Assembly: GCA_903813345.2 (NCBI GenBank)
Contig: CAIIXF020000012.1
Location: 32,244,501-32,308,500 of the forward strand
Direction of reading: 5' to 3'
Origin: Owenia fusiformis
Taxonomy: Eukaryota > Annelida > Polychaeta > Sabellida > Oweniidae
Length of the DNA stretch: 64,000 nucleotides
Shown: positions 22,060 to 32,088 of the stretch, one piece after another
How the letters are laid out: each line of letters starts with the position of its first letter
Position numbering within the stretch: the first letter of the stretch is position 1
The notes under the pieces: model-generated
Databases searched by the model: none
What the model saw: the letters and a program-made list of their open reading frames with translations, nothing else
Told to the model about the DNA's origin: nothing
Program-made: the position numbers and the translations under genes

Positions 22060-25000
22060 CTCGTATCTGTCTGCAAGGGTAATCGTCTTGAAGTTCTTCA
22101 ACTTCCTCAAATCCCAGAGTTTCACAACAGAATCATCAGCCGATGTTGCCAGGTAATAACCTATAAGAACACATTCAATTGTATAACACTTTCATTATGA
22201 TGACAAGAGACTTTGTGACGTTGTCATGTAATTACATATAAGAACACATTTATGTGTAAACACTTTCATTATGATGACAAGAGACTTTGTGACGTTGTCA
22301 TGTAATAACATATAAGAACACATTTATATGTAAACACTTTCATTATGATGAGACTTTATGACGTTGTCATGTAATAACATATAAGAACACATTTATGTGT
22401 AAACACTTTCATTATGATGACAGAGACTTTGTGACATTGCCAGGTAATAACATATGAGAACACATTCATGTGTAAACACTTTCATTATGGTGAGACTTTA
22501 TGGCGTTGTCAGGTAATAACATATAAGAACACATTCATGTGTAAACACTTTCATTATGATGACAGAGACTTTGACTTTGATTTATACAATGTATTCATTG
22601 ACTTTTCTAAACCATTTAGCATTCAAAATTAAAAGCAATTAGGCAAGATGACATTGGAAATCCTTTTTACCATTTTCTGAGAAAGCTATGCTTGTGATTG
22701 GTCCAGAATGTCCGGGGAAGTTAGCCACATCTGTTCGCTCTTTCAGATCCCAAATCTTGATGATGGAATCTTCAGTTCCCGTTCCAAAGATCAAACCATC
22801 AGGATGAAACTGCGCACAAGTGAGAGCTGAAAAAATGATGAAATCAATGAGACATTTTATAGAGTAACAGGCAATAGGGTCATGAATTGTGCATGCTCTC
22901 TGAAAAATTGGACTGTCTGATTTTCTAAAAATTCTATAGTACAGAGTGTGCACTATTTCTTTATACCAAATAGACTGTATCTGGACTCAAACTATTAGTA
23001 TTTTTCTTCAACTGTGCCCTCTATTTGAGGAAAAGGGCTCATAGGTTTATTCACAAAACTTATCTACAGAAAAAAACTAAAACCTATTCACACTTTGTAT
23101 TTTCAACATCCCCTCCTTGAGTGATTCGTTTTCAAAAAAATAATATTTTTCCCATCCCTTTTGTCGAGATTTTATACAAGTTGGACACCATGATAACTAA
23201 CTGATGTTATGTTTCTAATAGTTATTCTGAATTTATTTTCTAATTTTTGATAAGATATGATTAAGATGTAACAAAATTTGTTCCTACCATTTTGTGAGGA
23301 TGAATCAGATACTTTAGTGAGAACGCGTCCAGTGCGAATGTCAGAGAAAGCCCAATGCTGAAAGTAAAATAGTCAATTATGACAAAATTATTTCACAATT
23401 AGAAATTTTTTATTTTGACAGATTTTATCACATATACTGTACACATATATTCACATTGTAGTGGTGAGTAAAGGATGTGTCTGGATATATGCCCTTTTGG
23501 TCCCTCAGTCAAATGTATGTGAAACATGGTTTTTATTACTGTCCTAGTTATATTTGATAAGTATATTTACTTTTTCATGAGTTTTGATGCATAATTAACC
23601 CCCTGCTGAGAGTTAGAATAAATTTCTTAACAAATAAAAAAGGGTCATTATCATAGAAAAAAACACCAATGGCAACATGTATGACATACAAAGAAGAAAT
23701 AACTTAAGATCCATCAAGAATTAAAAAGAAAATCATATTTTTGAAATATATCTAAGGATTAAAATATTTTTCAAATTTTTGAATTTCCCGCCAGTTTAAT
23801 TTGAAGGGGGAAAAACAAGATGGCTGCCATTTGATGTAAGAAATATCAGAAAAAAAGTTGCTTCACTTTTAGTTTTCACATTGAGCACAGTTTTCCGGTT
23901 TAGGTTTTTTGACTGATTCTGACTCTTCATCACCAGGTTCATGTATAGAGATTATAAAATTGAAACCAAAATGTTGTGCTCAGCATGAATTTGACTGAAA
24001 TATGTGTAACTTCACCAACACAATTGAAGTGTCAAAACGGGATGCTCAGTACCTTTGAGTGACTATAATCCCTTGATTACCCAGATAAACACCAATTCAC
24101 TTATCCAGAAATACCATTCAATGTCTATACAAAGAAAGTAAGCAATGTTTTGGAGGATATGTTTCACACTTTTTGTATAAATAATTCATTTAATATTTGG
24201 TAGGGGTGAGACGACAACCCGATGAGTCGAGGACTCGCGGGTTTGGGGCTTCGAGTCGAGTCGAATCGAGTCGAAGTTGATGAATCGAATCATTTTCGAG
24301 TTGAGAAAAATATTCGAAAAAATAAAAAAATTCAGAAAAATACTGTCAATATGCATGTTTTTACTCGATATTGCGTTGAATATATAAGTTTCAATGACTT
24401 GGATATGCTTGTATTAAATTATTATATTGTATGTACACATAAATGAAAGAATATATGTAATAAAATCAGAATAAACTTACGACGAATTGTGTTTGTTTAT
24501 ATTTCCGGCTTTCCACCATTGACGCATTAAAAATACGAACGGTCAAAAGTGATGTTGTTCGCACTTCGCGCGACTCGAAACGGATTCGAAACTCGAATCG
24601 TCATTTTCTGACTCGAATCGGATTCGACTCGAATCGGATTTTTTCGACTCGTCTCACCCCTAATATTTGGCATTGATTTTTTGTCAATTCTGACAAAGTG
24701 ATATGCACTGTCTTTCATCCCAATATTCTTCATCAATTGTGATACAAATTGATATTTTTGTAATCTCATAAGAAGGATAAGATATTGAAGTTTAGTAATA
24801 TGTGGGATTGAGTTGGTTTTTCAGACATTACAATTTTCAATATTTTCTAAGTCGATACCCAGACTCATTCCCAGACTCATCCTTTTTTTTGATTGTGGTC
24901 CCTCAAAAATTTGAGTTGTGATTCAATGCAAATGACAGCAAGTGAAGTTCACAAATTACCACAATTACACAAAAAATATTTTGTAAGTCCATTACCAAGA

Positions 25001-28000
25001 GGAAAGAGTGATTGCTAATGGCAGTCAAGCAGCAGAGAGTTTCGAACCCTGCATGGTGAGTACTTACAGAATCGGTAGAGGAGCTGAGAAGGTAGTCTCC
25101 AGTGGCGTGCAGACTGAGTCCTGTTACACTAGACTCGTGAGCTCGAACAATCTGGGCACAGGAGGCTGTCTGTATTCCCCATACTCTTATGGTCGCGTCT
25201 GGAGATGCTGTGAATACTAACTCCTGCAAAATATGGTACAATCTGAGTAAACACAATCTACAATGTCATGAGTTGTTATAATTTGATGACACTCTGAATC
25301 AAAAAACAAACCATTTTAAATGTATCAATCAAACAGACCATGTGCCATAAAGAAGGCTAAACCACTTCTAGAAACTTCTCCCAGATTTCTCAGTGATGTC
25401 ATCCTTGGTGACAATGATGGTGAAAGTGATGTCATCCTTGGTCACAAAGAACAGTGATGTCATCCATTGGGACAGTGATGTCATCCATGGTGACAGTGAT
25501 GTCATCCGTGGTGACAATGATGTCTTCCATGGTGACAGTGATATCATCCATGGTCACAAAGGTGTCATCCATGGTAACAGTGATGTCATCCATGGTAACA
25601 CTGATGTCATCCATGGTGACAGTGATGTCATCCATGTTGACAGTGGCTTACCTCATTGGGATGATATATGACGTTTGTGACCTTCCTTGTATGGCCCTTC
25701 AATATGGCAATAACTTGCTCTGTGTCTTTGTTGAACACAACGGCATTCTTGTCATTTCCTCCTGTCACAATTCTTGAAGTGTCTCGCTTGTTGATGTCCA
25801 TGGATAGGATACCTGGCACACTGGCACTGTGTAGACCCTGGAAACGAAGATCGATGATTGTTTTAAACAATTTTCATACAATTTCGGTGATCTCCCCAGC
25901 ACTGAGCACTTTAAACAACTAATATCTTATTGCAAGTCCAATGTCAGATGTTCTGTTATACTAGAATTGTTCTTATTTTTCTTATTTTCAAAGTAAAGTC
26001 ATTTCATGATAGGAAGACGCATAAAAAACCAAAGCAATTTTTCTGAGCCATTACATGTTTAGATAATTACAACATGTACATGTTCATAGACTTATCACTA
26101 TGAGTATTCATATATGTGTAAGTGTTCATATAGTGTGTAAGTGTTCATATAGTGTGTAAGTGTACATATACGAGGGTACATTTAAGTGTTCAGACACAAG
26201 TGTTCATATACTTACCACATGTGATGCCATTTGTCTGTATGAACGGATGGATTCCACTGTAGCAAGGCCTTCTGGGATTGTTTTACCTCTCTTCTTACGC
26301 TCAGCAGTGAGAAGCGTGGCCTTATCTTGAAGCTAAAAAAATAAAATTGAGAACACATCATGATATTGACATATTCAGATTCACCTCCAATCTGCACTCT
26401 AAAATCACAGTACTGTATGGTACATTAAGAGTATGGTACTGTACAGTACCATTTGAGTATGGTTTCATAGGGTTTTGTTAGAGTATGATGCTGTCCAGTG
26501 ATCACAGAAAGTGTTCATCCCAATCCACACTCTAAAATCACAGTACTGTATGGTACATTAAGAGTATGGTACTGTACAGTACCATTTGAGTATGGTATCA
26601 TAGGGTTTTGTTAGAGTATGATGCTGTCCAGTGATCACAGAAAGTGTACATCCCAATCCACACTCTAAAATCACAGTACTGTATGGTACATTAAGAGTAT
26701 GATACTGTATAGTACCATTGAGTATGGTATCATAGGGTTTTGTTAGAGTATGATGCTGTCCAGTGATCACAGAAAGTGTTCATCCCAATCCACACTCTAA
26801 AATCACAGTACTGTATGGTACATTAAGAGTATGGTACTGTACAGTACCATTTGAGTATGGTTTCATAGGGTTTTGTTAGAGTATGATGCTGTCCAGTGAT
26901 CACAGAAAGTGTTCATCCCAATCCACACTCTAAAATCACAGTACTGTATGGTACATTAAGAGTATGATACTGTATAGTACCATTTGAGTATGGTTTCATA
27001 GGGTTTTGTTAGAGTATGATGCTGTCCAGTGATCACAGAAAGTGTTCATCCCAATCCACACTCTAAAATCACAGTACTGTATGGTACATTAAGAGTATGG
27101 TACTGTACAGTACCATTTGAGTATGGTATCATAGGGTTTTGTTAGAGTATGATGCTGTCCAGTGATCACAGAAAGTGTTCATCCCAATCCACACTCTAAA
27201 ATCACAGTACTGTATGGTACATTAAGAGTATGGTACTGTACAGTACCATTTGAGTATGGTATCATAGGGTTTTGTTAGAGTATGATGCTGTCCAGTGATC
27301 ACAGAAAGTGTTCATCCCAATCCACACTCTAAAATCACAGTACTGTATGGTACATAAAGAGTATGATACTGTATAGTACCATTTGAGTATGGTATCATAG
27401 GGTTTTGTTAGAGTATGATGCTGTCCAGTGATCACAGAAAGTGTTCATCCCAATCCACACTCTAAAATCACAGTACTGTATGGTACATTAAGAGTATGGT
27501 AATGTACAGTACCATTTGAGTATGGTTTCATAGGGTTTTGTTAGAGTATGATGCTGTCCAGTGATCACAGAAAGTGTTCATCCCAATCCACACTCTAAAA
27601 TCACAGTACTGTATGGTACATTAAGAGTATGGTAATGTACAGTACCATTTGAGTATGGTATCATAGGGTTCTGTTAGAGTATGATGCCGTCCAGTGATCA
27701 CAGAAAGTGTTCATCCCAATCCACACTCTAAAATCACAGTACTGTATGGTACATTAAGAGTATGGTAATGTACAGTACCATTTGAGTATGGTATCATAGG
27801 GTTCTGTTAGAGTATGATGCCGTCCAGTGATCACAGAAAGTGTTCATCCCAATCCACACTCTAAAATCACAGTACTGTATGGTACATAAAGAGTATGATA
27901 CTGTACAGTACCATTTGAGTATGGTATCATAGGGTTTTGTTAGAGTATGATGCTGTCCAGTGATCACAGAAAGTGTTCATCCCAATCCACACTCTAAAAT

Positions 28001-31000
28001 CACAGTACTGTATGGTACATTAAGAGTATGATACTGTATAGTACCATTTGAGTATGGTTTCATAGGGTTTTGTTAGAGTATGATGCTGTCCAGTGATCAC
28101 AGAAAGTGTTCATCCCAATCCACACTCTAAAATCACAGTACTGTATGGTACATTAAGAGTATGGTACTGTACAGTACCATTTGAGTATGGTATCATAGGG
28201 TTCTGTTAGAGTATGATGCTGTCCAGTGATCACAGTAAGTGTTCATCCCAATCCACACTCTAAAATCACAGTACTGTACAGTACATTAAGAGTATGGTAA
28301 TGTACAGTACCATTTGAGTATGGTGCCATACATTGTTCATGATATGGAACAGTACTGTTTTAGTCTACAGTAACGTAGTAAAAATGGTACCGTGCGGTAC
28401 TATTGGAGATTGGCTGTATCTATAGAGAAATATGAGGTAAATGAACGTGAACTATTACTTACCTTCTGCAGTACGTCATCAGTCATGCCGGCCTCCTCCA
28501 TTGGCTCTTCAGCTCTTTCTGGGGCCTCAGCACCATAGGCCTGTAATGTAGACCAAACATAATACAGGGTCACATTTTAAAATGAAAAAAACAGTTGGAA
28601 ACAGTAAGCCAGTAAATAAATAAAGCAAACAGGCTTATAATTAACACTCTAAATTGTATAGAAATGGAAGAAAATTTTGATCTTCACTCAAATTTTTAAG
28701 AGATATTGGGATGAATAGACAAGAATTGAATAAACATTCAGGTCAAATATATAATGACGGCAAACTTGTGTGAATCACTTACGGGAGCGGCAGCCGGAGC
28801 AGCAACCCCAGCTTGGGGTTTCAATGTTGCCAAAGCCTCACGGGCGGCTGTCACCTCCTTAGTTAGACGAGCAATCACACGACAGGCTGCATCGTGCTGG
28901 TAGAGGGCGTGACTGAGTTCTTGACGAGCTGTCTGGAGCTGCTGGCGTAGTGTAAAGCTGTGTAACATAACTGCATCCTGGAAAATACATGAATATTGTG
29001 TACAACTACAGAAAATCCATGTATTGGTAATACCTACACTGAATCATAGGCAAGCCACACTCCTTTTACAGATAATTTCATCATTTTGATATGAAAGATC
29101 TTGGTAATCTAAAATACATTTTGTTTCATGGCCTAAGGAGAGATAGAATCTGAAATAAAAAAATTAGCTTCTTAGGCAATTTAAAATTCAATATGTAACA
29201 TCTCCCTTCTATGACTTAAGAAAATATTTTGTTTTTACCATCCCACTCTCCTAAAAGTTGACCAGAATTGTCAGGACATTTATCATATAATTAACTTTGA
29301 ATGGTCTTCCATGCAGAAAGTGTCATGAGCTCCTGTGAAGGAATGTTCAATATCAATAAGCTTACCCATTCATCCTGCAGAGATTTGAGGATGGCTGGTA
29401 TACTTGTGGCTGAAGGGGGACGAGGCTTGGCCAGGGGAGAGGCTGAAAAATAGCACAATAACCTTTATAACAAGAGTTTCTGTGAAAAGCTTATGTTTTT
29501 ATGGCCTGTGATTTCAGACTATAAAATGTGCAGTGTATATTATATATTCATGAATCCAATTATGCATCTTATCTGTATATTAGATAAATTCTCACGTTAT
29601 GAAAAAATGTCATTATTGAGGTTGTTATTATAACCTCAGATGAATTCTGCAATTTATAGTATCATACAATATAGAACTTACAGAGATATTTGTCAGCTGA
29701 TTAGCATTTAAAATATGTAGATATAAAACAGCAATTTAGGAACCATAACTTTATGTGCTTTAACATATTCTGCTTACTTTTGATATCTATAAGCATTTCT
29801 ACTGTGAGTTTCTCCCCATTCATAGGGTCTGTACCATTCTCCAATACATATTTCTCTATGAGACGTCTCTCATAGACATTTCCTGATGTTGGAGAAACAA
29901 CAGGGTTGTCTGGGACCTCGTTACTAACTGGAATGGAAGATAAACAGATTTAATACCAGAAGATGTCTTTTATAGACATTCCCTGGCCTGATATTGGAGA
30001 AACATCCCTTTTGTCTGGGACCATGTTATGTTACAATGTAATTTCTGGGGTATATATATAAGACAGTAATGAAGGGCATGTGTTAGAATTCCTGGTATAT
30101 AATGTGTTCAGATATTAATCAGAAATTTTGCATCGAATGAAATACTTTTTCTATTTTTTCCATTTAATTTATCTTTGTTTGCAGAGCTGAAATTTTTTTT
30201 GAAATTGTGTCGGTTTTCAAGATTTCCAATGCGATGATGAAGTACAGTATTGAGACTGGCTGGTTGAAATAACGAACAGTCTTCTGGATTGGCTGGCTGA
30301 AATGATGTGACGGTCTTGTGGACTGCATTTAATAGAGTCTCTGGCCAATTCTTGTCTAGAAGTAATTTCATCTGGAACACTGTGAACCCATGGGCTTTCC
30401 ATGGTGAACCATTGGAAAAAGCTGGTGGTCATATTTTATATTTATTATTAATGTTTTAAAAATCGCCAGATAAATAAATCATGAATTAAAATGGAACTGG
30501 TTGGGCTCCTTGATGAGATATTGCATGATTTTGTCAGGATTTTGTCAAAAATTAAAATAAACGGCTCCAAGAAAAATGGCGATATTCGAAAACAGCAATA
30601 AAAAACATGCAGGGATTTATCTTTGGACGAAGGCCACGATATAGTGGCCTTAGAAGAAGGTAAGACTGGATGGTTGAAATAACTTGTAGGGGAAGTCGTC
30701 CTATCATCGCACGGGTACTCAGGGAAACTACTGACGATTTCAAATATGATAACTTAAACTTACTTTGAGAATATGAGACGAAAGATCAACCTTTCCTCTA
30801 AAATCTAAGTAGTGTTTGACATTTCTCAATCTCCGAACGCTAACACTCTAAGACCCATTAGACTCGCATGTGCGGTGGTCCTAATTATCGCACAGTCGTC
30901 CTAATTATCGCACAGTTAAAGTGGGGGACAAAAATAAATCTCAACCCTCAAAAGTTGTCACAATGAGCTAAATTCTAAGTTTCATGTCTCAAACTCTCCC

Positions 31001-31856
31001 AAGTGGTAGAAAAATAATTCCCATCCACTTTAAGTAGCACAATAAATGAATCCAAAGCCTCATACCTGCAAATGATGGATAAATCCCTACCAAATCGGAC
31101 TAATGTTTTCATGAATCGCCATGTTTGTGATCCAAGGAGGATTGACTCCCAGAATGCAACATCAAGTAACCTTATTTATTCGTGACGTATTTCAAAACGG
31201 CGGAATGGCATTTTGAAAGCTGACACGTGTCATGTTGCATTCTGGGAGCCAACCCATATTGCAGCGTAATCTGGCTCCAAAATCACCTCAACATTTGAAG
31301 AGTCGGCATTAACATGTGAATTCCACATCAAATTTTTAAGTTCTGATTTGTCATTATGGAAACAAATTCCACTATATCTGGACTTACTATGACGGAGAAA
31401 ATAGAGCACTGAATACACTGAGGTAAGAATTTATTACATATGCGACAACATGTAATTTCCATAGGTTTTGTAATTCTTTATGCCCCCCACTGTATGTCCT
31501 GATGATCCAATGCTTAGGAAAAACACTGATTCCATCAAATGACTAACTAAATTGAAGACATATTCTTAATGTGTTTCAGGGATATGTGATTTATAATCAA
31601 TAATAATGATGATTCTGTTTCATTTTCTTCAAACCCTGCATTGATTGTTTCACATGTGTGAAAGAGCCGAATATATAAACGTTTGATTACATGAAAAACA
31701 ATGTAATAAGACCTGAATAAAACAAGCGATATGATAAGTCATAATAAACTTTATTATAAAAACTGGTCTAAATCAAAATCACACGATGTATTGTTGCATA
31801 AATTTTAAATAAAGTGTTCAAAATTTGAAAAACTCACTTGCACAGCACAGCGCCAT
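22060..31856 (-). CDS. PRPF19: PRPF19/Prp19: U-box E3 ligase of the spliceosome, 3' end missing
   Basis: Scaffold of the Prp19/NineTeen complex, which activates the spliceosome and adds ubiquitin chains in the nucleus. Eleven exons with consistent GT-AG sites and phases: 31838-31856, 29778-29927, 29366-29442, 28783-28977, 28463-28540, 26216-26332, 25652-25837, 25068-25223, 23288-23357, 22671-22826, 22060-22160. Together they encode 435 residues. The U-box occupies about 1-60 ([15 protein letters not shown]..., [10 protein letters not shown]), the Prp19 tetramerisation coiled coil follows ([19 protein letters not shown]), and WD40 repeats start near 215 ([40 protein letters not shown]). Family members are about 500 residues, so the last ~70, including the final WD40 blade, are not in the adjacent DNA. 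The first exon has only 19 coding bases. The identity is certain; where the gene ends is not. Confidence 0.95.
22145..22572. repeat. ~70-75 bp tandem repeat spanning a PRPF19 splice acceptor
   Basis: Six copies start at about 22145, 22219, 22294, 22363, 22435 and 22505. The first contains the real intron-exon junction of the 22060-22160 exon (minus strand TTCTTATAG then GTTATTACC). In the other copies the junction reads TTCTTATATG or close to it, so the AG acceptor is gone. They lie upstream of the real acceptor in the transcript. Confidence 0.85.
23410..24192. other. PRPF19 intron, no feature recognised
   Basis: AT-rich intronic DNA between the exon at 23288-23357 and the MITE at 24201. No coding region, RNA gene or clear repeat was seen. 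Confidence 0.4.
24201..24662. mobile_element. hAT-type MITE with 8 bp target duplication
   Basis: A 462 bp element inside a PRPF19 intron. The ends are inverted (TAGGGGTGAGACGA and its complement TCGTCTCACCCCTA), with sub-terminal arrays of CGAGTCGA/TCGACTCG-like words. It is flanked by a perfect 8 bp direct repeat ATATTTGG at 24193-24200 and 24663-24670, the duplication length typical of hAT transposases. No transposase is encoded, so it is a non-autonomous copy. Confidence 0.92.
25391..25648. repeat. 21 bp minisatellite next to a PRPF19 donor site
   Basis: About twelve copies of a GTGATGTCATCCATGGTGACA-type unit, with variation (CCATGG, CCTTGG, CCGTGG). The unit length is a multiple of three, so several frames stay open on both strands; this is not evidence of coding. 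It abuts the PRPF19 exon at 25652-25837 on its donor side and embeds CCATGG and TGACNNNNGTCA-like words. Confidence 0.92.
26395..28330. repeat. 133 bp satellite, about fifteen copies in a PRPF19 intron
   Basis: Units begin CACTCTAAAATC at 26395, 26528, 26661, 26793, 26926, 27059, 27192 and so on to about 28256. Copies differ at few positions. Many contain the perfect 16-base palindrome GGTACTGTACAGTACC, and others variants such as GATACTGTATAGTACC or GGTAATGTACAGTACC. The final copy decays after 28330. It fills most of the intron between exons 26216-26332 and 28463-28540. Confidence 0.95.
29928..31138. other. PRPF19 intron 1, 3' part
   Basis: No gene was recognised. A 20 bp tandem duplicate (GTCCTAATTATCGCACAGT-type) lies at about 30877-30916, with a related copy near 30686-30710 (GTCGTCCTATCATCGCACG). 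The remainder is AT-rich without clear structure. Confidence 0.4.
31139..31254. mobile_element. Small MITE in PRPF19 intron 1
   Basis: A 116 bp element whose ends are inverted over about 26 bases with three mismatches: left GGATTGACTCCCAGAATGCA, right (reverse complement) GGGTTGGCTCCCAGAATGCA. No coding capacity. No unambiguous target duplication was seen. Confidence 0.75.
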
Positions 31857-32088
31857 TTTGGATTAGCTTCTAATAAAAAGTCATGTGATCGAACGAGAAG
31901 TGAATTTCTCTTTGTATATGAGGAACACGATCCCTTCTTTACAAATCGACAAATATCCTTGTATCTCATAGACACAAAAGAAATCTAAATCTTGATTTCA
32001 AAACGCGTAAATCATTATAAAACAAGGAATAAAATATATGTTAAAAACGAGATTCTTCGAGAGGTCACGAGAATCCCAAGAGTTCAAC
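31857..32088. promoter_or_regulatory. Shared divergent promoter of PRPF19 and SELENOM
   Basis: Only 232 bases separate the PRPF19 start codon (31856, minus) from the selenoprotein M start codon (32089, plus), so both promoters and 5' UTRs must fit here or overlap. No TATA box is evident in either direction. A CATGTG E-box-like word occurs near 31882. Confidence 0.6.

Noticed and set aside
25393-25777. Open frames with repeating GDSDVIH or MVTVMSS on both strands
   Set aside because: They arise from a 21 bp minisatellite whose unit is a multiple of three, and they lie in a PRPF19 intron.
20694-28330. Regular repeat arrays considered as CRISPR-like
   Set aside because: Whole units are repeated with no variable spacers; these are eukaryotic satellites.
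32038-32088. Upstream in-frame ATG for SELENOM
   Set aside because: Starting here adds a charged 17-residue extension before a good signal peptide; the ATG at 32089 fits the family.
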